Assembly (NCBI RefSeq): GCF_001951155.1
Contig: NZ_CP016359.1
Coordinates: 3,062,001 to 3,126,000 of the forward strand
Reading direction: 5' to 3'
Length of the DNA: 64,000 nt
Source: Christiangramia flava JLT2011
GTDB taxonomy: Bacteria; Bacteroidota; Bacteroidia; Flavobacteriales; Flavobacteriaceae
The notes under the pieces are model-generated. The model did no database searches and was not told the origin of the DNA. It worked only from the letters and a program-made list of their open reading frames with translations. The first letter of the stretch is position 1; each line of letters begins with the position of its first letter. Below are positions 43,271 through 52,704 of the stretch, in pieces. The position numbers were made by a program, and so were the translations under genes.

Positions 43271-46200
43271 ATGGATCAAAATAATGAAAATCAGCATCGT
43301 TCTGATGCGCTGGATGGTGGAACTTACGAGATCATCAGGAAAAGGCTTGCAGGCCATAAAACTGATCTGCAGGAAAGACTTGCCCGGCTGAATGATTCCC
43401 GGAAACAGGTTTTTGGTTCGCTGGAAACCCGTTTGATCGCCAACCATCGCGTAAGTACCGGCAACAGTTGCATCGCCAGGGATATGGTTTCGCTGGGCAA
43501 TATTTGCATTTTTGGATATAATGTGCACTTTGGATTGCGTACCGAGATCGCTCTTTCTGATGTTTTCAGCCTGTACCGCTATGACGGTGAGAAATTCGAA
43601 CCAATTGAAGCAGATCTTTTACAGGATCCCACCTTCAAAAGCGATTTTGAGAATCTTTATAAATATTACCGAAATACGATATTTGCCAAATTCGCCAAAA
43701 TGGGGAATTACCTCCATATGGTGTTTCAGCTCAGCGACAGCGTGACCGATATTAAAACTTTTAAATGGCTCATTAAAGAAGACCATTTGGAGTATATCGA
43801 CAATCGCAGTGAGCACGAATTCAAATTTCCGGCACAACACCAATTTACCTGGAAGGAGGCCACCCGGGATATGCAGCGCTACGGGGAACACCCGCACGTG
43901 GCAATTCTCGATAAAGTATTCGTGGAAACCGTTGGCGGAGATCTTACTATCAAGATTGAGGATAATACCAGCGACGGAAAAGGGATTTATTCCGAACCGG
44001 TAGATTATAAAGACCAGACGCTGGATGACGGCCAGATTCGCTTTGCCGATCTTGGTAACCTGATTGCCCTGGAGATCAAACCTTTCCAGGAGGCACCGCG
44101 CTATTTCGTGTACAACCACAAGGTCCAGGAAGTCCAGAAGATCGATTCGCTGCAGGAAGCTGCCGTGTTGTTGCCAGACGACCAGGGAATCATATTTCCT
44201 GATGGCTATTATTTGCAGACCGGCGAATTTCACCAGTTCAGCAACGAGGTAGAAAACCTGAAATACCAGGGAGCAATTCCTTCCCCAAACGGAGAAGACT
44301 TCTTGTTTCTCTTTTATTCTGCTGCGGAAGGCGTCTATGTGTTGATGGATTATAACCTGATAGAACAGGAGATCAAAACGCCTATTATTTGCGGAGGGTT
44401 TACCATTCTTGCCGGTGGAGAACTATGCTATTTTAAACCGGAAGATGATCAGACCAAACATCACATGATACAGGTGTGGCAGACCCCGTACCTGGAAGGT
44501 GATATCTTACCTTCGGAACACCAGGATTCGTTCCTGTATAAAGTGGGGAACAAGGATATTGTGTCAGCAATGGCCGAAGCCACCGAATTGCTCAACCTCT
44601 TGAACAAGGAAGATAATTATGACGGTTTGTATGCCGATATTGCCAAAATTTCCAAGAATATTTTGGACGCTTATTACTGGCTGGACCACGAGGAAGCTGC
44701 CGGACTGGTTCAACCATTACAATCGATCCACCAGGCTGCTAATTCAGCGATTGACGAGTTTCAGAAGGTTGTGGAACTAAAGAAAAATGCGGCGGCACAA
44801 ACCAAGGCTATCCGGGAGCGTGCCGGAGAACTTTTCAGCAAGATCAAGAGTACTTCTTTTAAAAACATTCAGGAGTTTGTAGCCCTGCTATCCGAATTGC
44901 GAGCTATTCGAGGGGAGGTGATCGGGTTGTATGAGATCAGGTATGTTGATGAAGCGCTTCTGCAGCAGCTGGAAGCAGAAATCGTAGAATACAATGCCAC
45001 CATTTCCCGGCGATGCGTGGAGTTCCTTCTTCAGGAAAAAGCCCTGCAACCTTACCATTTGCAGGTTCAGGAAAAACAGGAAAAGCTGGAAAACCTCACT
45101 AAGGTCATCGAAGCGAAGCAGCTGGAAGAAGAAGTGAACCAGATCGGGCAGGATCTCGAAATGCTTATCGACATCGTTTCAAACCTGGAAATCGAGGATA
45201 CTTCGCATTCTACCAGGATCATCGATAATATTTCGCTCATTTTTGCCACGATCAACCAGTTGAAAGCGTCGATCAAGAACAAGCGTAAAAGCCTGGGCGG
45301 GAAGGAAGCGAAAGCTGATTTTGCGGCACAGTTGAAATTGATTGATCAGAGCATCATCAATTACCTCGATATCGCCGGTACCCCGGAAAAATGTGACGAA
45401 TTCCAGGCAAAGATCGCCATCCAGCTGGAAGAGCTGGAAGGAAAATTTGCAGATTTTGAAGATTTCATCGAGGAAATTATTGAAAAAAGGGAAGAGGTTT
45501 ACAATGCATTTGAAAGCAAGAAAAGTGCGATCAATGAAAAGCGAAACAAAAAGGCCATTTCCCTTCAGAATGCCGCGGGCAGAATTCTGAAAAGTATTTC
45601 CAAGAAAGGGGAAAGCCTGAAATCGGCTTCGGAGATCAATGGTTATTTCGCGTCAGATCTCATGGTGAACAAACTCCGCGATATCGTGGAGCAACTTCGC
45701 GAGCTGGACGACAGCGGGAATGCCGAAGAGATCGAAACGGCTTTGAAAACCAGCAGGGAAGATGCCCTCAGGAAACTGAAGGATAAACAGGAGTTGTATG
45801 AGGACGGTGAAAACATCATCAAACTGGGTAACCATAAATTTGGTGTGAATAAGCAGGAACTGGACCTGAGCATTGTTTTCAAGAATAACCGGTTGTTTTA
45901 CCATCTAAATGGAACCGATTTTTTTCAGCCGCTGGAAAATGAAGTGCTGAACCAAAACAGGGAATTCTGGGACCAGGAATTCATTTCTGAAAATAAAGAG
46001 GTCTACCGTTCTTCTTTTCTGGCTTTTAAGATATTCAAGGGTATTGATGTTAAAGAACTTCGCTCACTTACGGAAGATCAATTGCTGAAACTGGTTCAGG
46101 AAGAATCGGCTGGAAATTATAGCGAAGGTTATATCAAAGGCGTGCACGACCTGGATGCATCAAAGATCCTGAAGGTGCTGGTACAGAAAGACTCTGAACT

Positions 46201-48151
46201 AGGAATACTGAAACACAGGCCGGAGATCAGGGCGTTCGGAAGGTATTTCTGGGAGCAACTGGAAGAGGACGCTAAAAAATCTTACGATAATGCGATCAAG
46301 GCTTCAGGACAGGTCTTAAGTTATTTTCCGGATACCCGCGAATATGATTTTCTTATCGCAGAACTGGATCAGTCCATTGCTGATTTTGGCCAAAGTTCCG
46401 GTCTTTTTCCTGCGGAAGTTTCGCTGGAAGTAGCAAATTATCTTTTCGAAGAATTGCAAAGTGACGACCGTTTTACGGCAAGTCCTACCGCGATGCAACT
46501 TTCGGCTGATTTCCAGGCCATGCTTAAAAAGGAAAAAGCCGATCAGAAATTTCAGTCTGGACTGGAAAGTATTGAATTGTATTCGGCCAGGGTAAAATTG
46601 GTTCGACAATGGCTTTTGGCCTTTATCAGAAGTCAGGACCTGCCACAGCTTTCAGCTTATATCGAAGAGGCTGTTTGCATGATTCTCTTTCCGCAGCATC
46701 AGCATGAGAGTATCCAGGCCCGGCCAGATGCTTTGATCAGCGGTTTAAAAGGGGACCATCCTGGGATCAATGAGGGAACTTATCAATTCAATTACCATCA
46801 TTTTACCCAACGATTGCAAGGCTACTTTAATGAGCAGGTTCCGGGTTTTATGGCATTTAGAGAAGCGCGGCACCAGGTTACCGAAGCTTTAAAAGACCAG
46901 CTGAAACTGGAAGAATTTCGCCCGCGCGTGCTAACTTCTTTCGTGAGGAATAAGCTGATCAACCAGGTCTATTTTCCCTTATTCGGCGAAAACCTGGCCA
47001 AGCAGCTGGGAAGCGTTGGCGAAGGGCGAAGAACCGATCGTATGGGAATGTTGCTGCTGGTTTCACCACCTGGTTACGGAAAAACCACGCTGATGGAGTA
47101 CATTTCTAACCGCCTCGGCCTCGTCTTCATGAAGATCAATTGCCCCGCCATTGGGCACGATGTTACCTCGGTAGATCCGGAAGCGGCAACGAACTCGGCT
47201 GCAAGAGAAGAGCTGAAGAAGCTTAATCTGGCCTTTGAAATGGGCAATAATGTGATGTTGTACCTGGATGATATCCAGCATTCGAGTGCAGAGTTTCTTC
47301 AGAAATTCATTTCCCTGGCAGACGGAACGAGGAAGATTGAAGGAGTTTACAATGGGAAACCAAAAACCTATGACCTGCGCGGAAAAAAATTCTGTGTGGT
47401 CATGGCCGGGAATCCGTATACCGAGAGCGGTGAAAAATTCAGAATTCCGGATATGCTTGCGAACAGGGCCGATATTTACAATTTAGGTGATATCATTGGC
47501 GATACCGCGCATCTGTTCAAGCTCAGCCTCATCGAGAATTCATTAACGTCGAACCCGGTTTTGCAGCAGTTGCGATCGCGTAATTTTGACGATGTCTATG
47601 CACTGCTGGAAGCCGTGGAGAACAAATCTGAAATTACAGAATTACAGGGTAATCACACCCGGCAGGAAATCGAGGATTACCGGCAGGTACTGGAAAAGGT
47701 CATCGCAATTAGGAATATCGTCTTGCGAGTGAACGAAGCGTATATTCGCTCGGCTGGAATGGAAGATGATTACCGCGAGGAACCGGCATTCAAGTTGCAG
47801 GGATCCTATCGGGATATGAATAAGCTGGTGGCCAAGGTGGTACCGATCATGAACGAGCAAGAACTGCAAACTTTGTTATTGTCCCACTATGAGAATGAAT
47901 CGCAAACGCTCACCATGGCCGCGGAAGCCAATTTGCTCAAGTTTAAGGAACTTTACGGAACGATCTCTGAAGACGAACAGGCTCGCTGGAACAGCATCAA
48001 GGAAACCTTCAGAAAGAATAATAAACTTAAAGGTTTGGGTAGCCAGAATGAAATGGCGCAGTTGCTTTCCCAGTTAATGGCTTTCGGTGATCACCTGGAA
48101 GGCATACGGAATGTACTGCAGGAAGGTTTACCCAGGAACCAATCTGAATAA
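43271..48151 (+). CDS. giant AAA+ ATPase of the 'DNA repair ATPase' type
   Basis: 1626 residues. The N-terminal ~500 residues are a unique beta-rich region (RDMVSLGNICIFGYNVHFGL). Residues ~500-850 are long coiled coils. An AAA+ module lies near 1250-1500, with Walker A SPPGYGKTTLMEY (~1268) and Walker B VMLYLDDIQH (~1328), followed by FCVVMAGNPYTESGEKFRIP, in the sensor region. Databases call such proteins DNA repair ATPases, but the neighbours (PspA, flotillin) suggest envelope stress or membrane remodelling. It begins 97 bp after the flotillin, behind a terminator-like hairpin. Confidence 0.88.
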   Translation: MDQNNENQHRSDALDGGTYEIIRKRLAGHKTDLQERLARLNDSRKQVFGSLETRLIANHRVSTGNSCIARDMVSLGNICIFGYNVHFGLRTEIALSDVFSLYRYDGEKFEPIEADLLQDPTFKSDFENLYKYYRNTIFAKFAKMGNYLHMVFQLSDSVTDIKTFKWLIKEDHLEYIDNRSEHEFKFPAQHQFTWKEATRDMQRYGEHPHVAILDKVFVETVGGDLTIKIEDNTSDGKGIYSEPVDYKDQTLDDGQIRFADLGNLIALEIKPFQEAPRYFVYNHKVQEVQKIDSLQEAAVLLPDDQGIIFPDGYYLQTGEFHQFSNEVENLKYQGAIPSPNGEDFLFLFYSAAEGVYVLMDYNLIEQEIKTPIICGGFTILAGGELCYFKPEDDQTKHHMIQVWQTPYLEGDILPSEHQDSFLYKVGNKDIVSAMAEATELLNLLNKEDNYDGLYADIAKISKNILDAYYWLDHEEAAGLVQPLQSIHQAANSAIDEFQKVVELKKNAAAQTKAIRERAGELFSKIKSTSFKNIQEFVALLSELRAIRGEVIGLYEIRYVDEALLQQLEAEIVEYNATISRRCVEFLLQEKALQPYHLQVQEKQEKLENLTKVIEAKQLEEEVNQIGQDLEMLIDIVSNLEIEDTSHSTRIIDNISLIFATINQLKASIKNKRKSLGGKEAKADFAAQLKLIDQSIINYLDIAGTPEKCDEFQAKIAIQLEELEGKFADFEDFIEEIIEKREEVYNAFESKKSAINEKRNKKAISLQNAAGRILKSISKKGESLKSASEINGYFASDLMVNKLRDIVEQLRELDDSGNAEEIETALKTSREDALRKLKDKQELYEDGENIIKLGNHKFGVNKQELDLSIVFKNNRLFYHLNGTDFFQPLENEVLNQNREFWDQEFISENKEVYRSSFLAFKIFKGIDVKELRSLTEDQLLKLVQEESAGNYSEGYIKGVHDLDASKILKVLVQKDSELGILKHRPEIRAFGRYFWEQLEEDAKKSYDNAIKASGQVLSYFPDTREYDFLIAELDQSIADFGQSSGLFPAEVSLEVANYLFEELQSDDRFTASPTAMQLSADFQAMLKKEKADQKFQSGLESIELYSARVKLVRQWLLAFIRSQDLPQLSAYIEEAVCMILFPQHQHESIQARPDALISGLKGDHPGINEGTYQFNYHHFTQRLQGYFNEQVPGFMAFREARHQVTEALKDQLKLEEFRPRVLTSFVRNKLINQVYFPLFGENLAKQLGSVGEGRRTDRMGMLLLVSPPGYGKTTLMEYISNRLGLVFMKINCPAIGHDVTSVDPEAATNSAAREELKKLNLAFEMGNNVMLYLDDIQHSSAEFLQKFISLADGTRKIEGVYNGKPKTYDLRGKKFCVVMAGNPYTESGEKFRIPDMLANRADIYNLGDIIGDTAHLFKLSLIENSLTSNPVLQQLRSRNFDDVYALLEAVENKSEITELQGNHTRQEIEDYRQVLEKVIAIRNIVLRVNEAYIRSAGMEDDYREEPAFKLQGSYRDMNKLVAKVVPIMNEQELQTLLLSHYENESQTLTMAAEANLLKFKELYGTISEDEQARWNSIKETFRKNNKLKGLGSQNEMAQLLSQLMAFGDHLEGIRNVLQEGLPRNQSE

Positions 48152-48163
48152 GCCGGAAAACTG

Positions 48164-48187
48164 AAGCGCCGCCTTCTGGCGGCGCTT
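48164..48187. terminator. bidirectional terminator between convergent genes
   Basis: Perfect stem AAGCGCCGCC / GGCGGCGCTT, loop TTCT. It begins 13 bp after the AAA+ gene and touches the stop codon of the minus-strand gene at 48187. The T-tracts are short on both sides. Confidence 0.8.
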
Positions 48188-48639
48188 TAAAATTTCGGAA
48201 AGAAGCGACCAGTTTTCTTTTGGTAGCTTTCGTATTCCTGAAACTTTTCAGAAAGCAGTTCTTCCTCGTAATTCGATTTGACATAAAAAAAGGCCAGCAA
48301 TACTACTGAAAACAGGATTTTCCATAACGAACCGGTCATAATTCCGAAGGCGAGCGTCATGAGGAATAGTCCGGTATATATAGGATGTCTTGACAGTTTG
48401 TAAACCCCTCTTGTTTGTAGTACCGCATTTTTTGCAGGAGAGGGAAAAGGAGACAACTTTTTGCTCAGCTGAAAAATGGCAATGACAGCCATCGCAAAAC
48501 CCATTAATAACAGGACCAGGGAAACTGCGGTTAAGAGTATCGGAATGGGGAATTCGGTGAGGTTGATTGGGATGAAATACCCGAAGAGAATGCCCAGCTG
48601 GATACTGAAATAGGAAATGTCTTTTTTGGAAACTTTCAT
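48187..48639 (-). CDS. isoprenylcysteine carboxyl methyltransferase family membrane protein
   Basis: 150 residues with four hydrophobic helices. The signature RGVYKLSRHPIYTGLFLM and the closing EEELLSEKFQEYESYQKKTGRFFP are those of the ICMT/PEMT-like methyltransferase family (SAM-binding RHP..G and E..L...F...Y). Bacterial substrates are mostly unknown (lipids, small amines). Upstream of it lies a minus-strand series of small enzymes. Confidence 0.85.
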   Translation of the reverse strand: MKVSKKDISYFSIQLGILFGYFIPINLTEFPIPILLTAVSLVLLLMGFAMAVIAIFQLSKKLSPFPSPAKNAVLQTRGVYKLSRHPIYTGLFLMTLAFGIMTGSLWKILFSVVLLAFFYVKSNYEEELLSEKFQEYESYQKKTGRFFPKF

Positions 48640-48673
48640 AATTCGATGATACGAATACCGCTTTTTATTTTCA

Positions 48674-49318
48674 CTAATCTCCTGTTAAACTTCTGGCGAT
48701 AATGACGAGATCTTTACCTGATGATCGATGCTCTTCAGGTTGATCAATCAATTGGTCGAATACGACTTCGAAACCTTTTTCCTGCAGCTGTGCCAGTAAC
48801 CAATCCCTGGAATGATAAAAAATCATCATTTCGTCCTGACCATTCGATGATTTCTGCATTCCGGAAAGTTCGTGATCGCCTTCCATCAAACTCATATAGA
48901 TTATGCCACCAGGTTCCAAAATAACGGCAAGCTGATGCATAAAACTGGCCGTTTCAGCCTGGTTGAGATAAGGCAGACAAAAAGCTGCCATTACCGCCTC
49001 ATATCTATGTGGCCAATTTTCCAGCTCTTTGAAATTCAATGGTCTACAACTTATTCCGGGTAGATTTTTCCGGGTGATTTTCAGCATTTCTTCGGAAAGA
49101 TCGGTAGCCAGGATTTGGAGGTCTTCGCGCTGTTTCAGAAGAAAAGCTGTAACATTTCCAGGACCGCAGCCTAATTCCAGCATACTCCCATGAGGGGGCA
49201 GCAACCTGCAGAACTCTTTCAGGGATGGAGCATATAGCGAAACGTCCATGAAGCGCTGCGCGTAACTTTCAGCATATTTATCAAATAGCTGAACGGTATT
49301 TTTGGTTCGCTTATTCAT
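48674..49318 (-). CDS. class I SAM-dependent methyltransferase
   Basis: 214 residues. Motif I MLELGCGPGNVTAFLL at ~41, post-I acidic residue in ILATDLSEEML, motif II-like YEAVMAAFCLPYL and motif III LEPGGIIYMSLME. Substrate unknown. Its start overlaps the end of the VOC gene by 8 bp, suggesting co-translation. Confidence 0.88.
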   Translation of the reverse strand: MNKRTKNTVQLFDKYAESYAQRFMDVSLYAPSLKEFCRLLPPHGSMLELGCGPGNVTAFLLKQREDLQILATDLSEEMLKITRKNLPGISCRPLNFKELENWPHRYEAVMAAFCLPYLNQAETASFMHQLAVILEPGGIIYMSLMEGDHELSGMQKSSNGQDEMMIFYHSRDWLLAQLQEKGFEVVFDQLIDQPEEHRSSGKDLVIIARSLTGD

Positions 49319-49808
49319 TTTTTATTTCCGCCAGTAAATTTGGAAGATCTAAGGGCCTGGTATACATGTTTAGCGAACCGTCTGGCGATAAAGGCCATTC
49401 TTCCTTTGGCCGATCCCAGTATAATTCCACCCCGTTCTGATCTGGATCATTTAGGTACAAAGCTTCGGAAACGCCATGATCAGCCGCACCGGTTAGCTGA
49501 TAGCCGGCTTCCTGTAAACGCTGGTAGATCTGTGCAAGATCTTTTCTTTCGGGGTAACAGATCGCTGTATGAAAAAGCCCGGTATTCCCGGGTGCTGGCG
49601 GTTTTCCATCCTGGCTATACCAGGTATTCAGGCCAATATGGTGATGGTAACCTCCCGCGGAAAGAAATGCCGCATTTTCTCCCATTCTCATCATGATTTC
49701 AAAGCCCAACAGGTCACAATAGAATTCAAGCGCCTTTTCGATATTGGAGACTTTCAGGTGCACATGGCCAATCTTGGTTTGAGCGGGAACAGTATATTTT
49801 TTTTCCAT
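49311..49808 (-). CDS. VOC-family (glyoxalase/dioxygenase-like) protein
   Basis: 165 residues. Two beta-alpha-beta-beta-beta modules: IGHVHLKVSNIEKALEFYCD and later GLFHTAICYPERKDLAQIYQ, with metal-ligand candidates His in HVHL and Glu in NGVELYWDRP. It resembles CatE/catechol dioxygenase-like members (GGYHHHIGLNTW). It lies 2 bp from the nucleotidase gene in an apparent operon. Confidence 0.88.
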   Translation of the reverse strand: MEKKYTVPAQTKIGHVHLKVSNIEKALEFYCDLLGFEIMMRMGENAAFLSAGGYHHHIGLNTWYSQDGKPPAPGNTGLFHTAICYPERKDLAQIYQRLQEAGYQLTGAADHGVSEALYLNDPDQNGVELYWDRPKEEWPLSPDGSLNMYTRPLDLPNLLAEIKNE

Positions 49809-49810
49809 TT

Positions 49811-50350
49811 CTAGCTTGAAGATAATTTAAAATACTGAAGAATTTCCTGCCAGGATTTTACCCGGTTATTATGCGGAATATCCACATTATGAAAGGCTTC
49901 GAACAGCAAACCGGTACCTTTGAACGGATTGAGGTTCTTGGGGTGATCGTCTATCATAAAATCAGTTGAAATTACGCGTTTGCTTCCGCAGAAAACGATT
50001 TGCTGCCAGTGGATGAAGGGAAAATGCATTTCCAGCCAGTCCCTTTTTTCAACCAGGCTTTGGGGGAATTCCATTGCCGCTGAAACGATGAAAACATCAA
50101 AATGTTCGTTCAGTATTTTCAGACCTTCAACCGCGTTTGGCATGAGGGGAACAGAGCTGAAAAAGCCTTTTGTGCTGGCATATTCCCTGACGATTCCTGG
50201 TTTTGGAAAAGCTTCTGCCTCCGTTTTCCCTTTGATGTCACGCCGCTGAAGATGAGCCGCATTCTTCTCGTTGTACCAATTGAGAAAATGGGTTTCCACA
50301 TCGGCAAGAACGCCATCCATATCTACCGCGATCGATTTTTTCATGCTCAA
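49811..50350 (-). CDS. 5'(3')-deoxyribonucleotidase-like HAD phosphatase
   Basis: 179 residues. HAD motif I is AVDMDGVLADVETHF (nucleophile Asp and acid Asp), motif II FIVSAAMEFP, motif III/IV KRVISTDFMIDDHPKNL. It matches the NT5C family, which dephosphorylates (deoxy)nucleoside monophosphates. Followed 2 bp later by the VOC gene. Confidence 0.9.
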   Translation of the reverse strand: MSMKKSIAVDMDGVLADVETHFLNWYNEKNAAHLQRRDIKGKTEAEAFPKPGIVREYASTKGFFSSVPLMPNAVEGLKILNEHFDVFIVSAAMEFPQSLVEKRDWLEMHFPFIHWQQIVFCGSKRVISTDFMIDDHPKNLNPFKGTGLLFEAFHNVDIPHNNRVKSWQEILQYFKLSSS

Positions 50351-50362
50351 AGAATTTAGGAC

Positions 50363-50740
50363 TTATTTGAAAAGTTCGGCATATTTATTCCGATTTTCAA
50401 ACAGGATCCAGCCTACTACAATTGCCAGAATAACCGGTAACAGCAGGCCATCGGGCGCAAAATAGAAGTGGGTAAGGAGGATCCCGATCATAATTGGGAA
50501 AAGGATCAGGGCGCCTACGGCACGTGTTCTTGCTGGAACTATTAAAATCCCGCCTAGAATTTCAGCGATTGCAACCAATGGCATCAACCATTTGATGGTC
50601 ATCATCGCTTGCATCAGTTTCATCAGGTCTTCCGGAAGATCTTCCGGAACTGGCATGTAGTTGAAAAATTTATTAAGCCCCGCGTTGATAAAGATCAATC
50701 CGGTTAAAATGCAGACCACCAGGAGTACCTTTGATTTCAT
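50363..50740 (-). CDS. DoxX-family membrane protein
   Basis: 125 residues with four transmembrane helices (~5-22, ~48-66, ~72-92, ~97-115). The pattern GLIFINAGLNKFFNYMPVPE and LVAIAEILGGILIV is typical of DoxX/DoxD-like proteins. Role unclear; other members are linked to respiratory or redox homeostasis. 12 bp upstream of the nucleotidase gene in the same direction. Confidence 0.85.
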   Translation of the reverse strand: MKSKVLLVVCILTGLIFINAGLNKFFNYMPVPEDLPEDLMKLMQAMMTIKWLMPLVAIAEILGGILIVPARTRAVGALILFPIMIGILLTHFYFAPDGLLLPVILAIVVGWILFENRNKYAELFK

Positions 50741-50792
50741 GGTATTTTTTACCTAAGATACTGCATTTCAGAAAATCGCGGAATGGAACTAC

Positions 50793-51770
50793 TTAATTTT
50801 TACCTCTTAGTTTTTTCCGAATTTTCTTGAAATAATATAAAGGATAGCTTCGGAAGAGTAGGTGGGCTGAATGTGACAGTTTTTCCGCAGTAGATCGTGC
50901 GGGTTTCCTGCTGAAGCCACTTCTGGAGATGTAATATCTTTCCGGGACTTTCTTCCAGGCCGGAAAACGGAAGTAAGGCCGGTTCTTTTCACTAACCAGG
51001 TGATAGGCCGCCATCTCATATGCCGCCTGAAAACCTTTCTGGAAACGGCTGCCAATAAGCACTTTTTCAGCTGATATTTCCAGGAGCATATGCTCTTCGA
51101 TCGATTCCTTTACCAGGTCCCCGAAATGCATTTTCAAACCGGGGGCAGTCATCACCACTTCCGTAAAGCTTTGAACATCGGTTTGCAGCTCGATAAGGTC
51201 CTGGCCATTTACCAATTTCCAAAAGATCATTCTTCCATTTTTCCAGGAAACTTCATCATAGCCAAAGTAATGCTCTGGTGTTGACAAAACTTCTTTCCAG
51301 TCCCGGGATTGCAGGCAAAGCTGATTGATTTTTGGATCATTTCGGAAGAAACATAAACAGCCTGAAAGCCAGTTTACGCGAAAAGAAATGATGTCGTATC
51401 GTTCTTCCCGGCAGATCTTCTGCAGGAACTGATCCAAATTTCCGAAGATGACATCCATATCCCCATAGGCCCAGTAATCATAGTGATCGATGAGATCACT
51501 GAAAATCAACCCGTAAAAAGGTTTTAGATCGCAGAGCTTATAGGCACGTGTGATTCCGGGATCAATCCCGGTTTGCTGCAGGGTTCGCGTGTTGATATCC
51601 TTTAGTTGCCCCTTTTTCCAGATCACGTTTTTCGGAAGTTGTTCCGGATTTTTCAGATTAGTGAAAATCAGGAAATCGGTGTCCCGGTTCTTTTCAACAG
51701 AAGCCAGGAACAATGAAAAATACTTAGGTAATTTCCTGCTGAAATAGGGAAGAAGAACAATTGAACGCAT
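50793..51770 (-). CDS. DUF6625 family protein, glycosyltransferase-like
   Basis: 325 residues. IVLLPYFSRKLPKYFSLFLAS and later YDYWAYGDMDVIFGNLDQFL, where D-x-D in GDMDVIFG recalls the metal-binding DxD of GT-A fold glycosyltransferases. ISFRVNWLSGCLCFFRND follows. It probably modifies a surface glycan; no other glycan genes are adjacent. The assignment to DUF6625 is from recognition of the N-terminal block. Confidence 0.8.
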   Translation of the reverse strand: MRSIVLLPYFSRKLPKYFSLFLASVEKNRDTDFLIFTNLKNPEQLPKNVIWKKGQLKDINTRTLQQTGIDPGITRAYKLCDLKPFYGLIFSDLIDHYDYWAYGDMDVIFGNLDQFLQKICREERYDIISFRVNWLSGCLCFFRNDPKINQLCLQSRDWKEVLSTPEHYFGYDEVSWKNGRMIFWKLVNGQDLIELQTDVQSFTEVVMTAPGLKMHFGDLVKESIEEHMLLEISAEKVLIGSRFQKGFQAAYEMAAYHLVSEKNRPYFRFPAWKKVPERYYISRSGFSRKPARSTAEKLSHSAHLLFRSYPLYYFKKIRKKLRGKN

Positions 51771-51836
51771 GGAGGATTAACTGAATTTTTGCAAATACCT
51801 TTTCAAGCTACGTCAAATTTTTTAAATCGATTGTCG

Positions 51837-52622
51837 TTACACCACGATCTCTCCCCTGAGATAAAGCCTGGAATACCCACTGATAAGTACTCGATCTTTT
51901 TCCATGGAACAAAACAAATGACCGCCTCTGGTTGAAAGTTGTAAAGCTTCCAGTTCCTGTTTCCCTAATTGGGCAGACCAGTAGGGCGTGAGGCTCGTAT
52001 GGGCGGAACCCGTTACGGGATCTTCGATAATGCCAGATTGTGGTGCGAAAAAGCGGGAAACAAAATCTACTTTTTTACCTGGAGCGCTGGCAATAAGCCC
52101 GCGTGCGTCCAGCGATGCGATCGCTGAAAGATTGGGTGATATATTCCGAATACTTTCCTCGGTCTTGAAAATGAACATATAGTCGGTCTTTCCTTTAAAG
52201 ATCTTCAGCGGTTTTACTGAAAAACAGCTTTGGAGTTCGGGAGTGACAGGGATCTCAGAAATAGAATCGGCCGGGAAATCCAGCTGAAGTCGTTCTCCAT
52301 CCTTTTTTACCAGTAACTGGCCGCTGCGATCGCTCCAAAAATGCAGCTGTTCTCCCTGAAAACTTTTTTCATGGTAAAGTACATGAGCCGCGGCGAGTGT
52401 GGCATGACCACAAAGATCCACTTCAACAGTAGGAGTGAACCAGCGAATCTGGTAGTTTTCATCAGCTTTGACTACGAAAGCAGTTTCTGCAAGATTGTTT
52501 TCCATGGCAATATTCTGCATCAGTTCAGCTTCCAGCCAGTGGTCCAGCAGGCAGACAGCGGCAGGATTTCCAGCGAAAACTTCCTTAGTGAATGCGTCTA
52601 CCTGGTAAATTTCGATATTCAT
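51837..52622 (-). CDS. PhzF-family isomerase-like protein
   Basis: 261 residues from the ATG at 52622; an upstream in-frame start (52655) would add 11 unlike residues, whereas MNIEIYQVDAFTKEVFAGNP is the usual family N-terminus. Catalytic Glu in NNLAETAFV; VDLCGHATLAAAHVLY and the second-half IEDPVTGSAHTSLTPYW complete the diaminopimelate-epimerase-like fold. Substrate unknown; no phenazine genes nearby. Confidence 0.92.
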   Translation of the reverse strand: MNIEIYQVDAFTKEVFAGNPAAVCLLDHWLEAELMQNIAMENNLAETAFVVKADENYQIRWFTPTVEVDLCGHATLAAAHVLYHEKSFQGEQLHFWSDRSGQLLVKKDGERLQLDFPADSISEIPVTPELQSCFSVKPLKIFKGKTDYMFIFKTEESIRNISPNLSAIASLDARGLIASAPGKKVDFVSRFFAPQSGIIEDPVTGSAHTSLTPYWSAQLGKQELEALQLSTRGGHLFCSMEKDRVLISGYSRLYLRGEIVV

Positions 52623-52704
52623 AAGAGCGGTTGTTAGGCGTGAAATTTCCTGCAAGTTAAAGATTAACTTTTACGAAATGCCTGAAAACTCCTTAAATTC
52701 CAGC

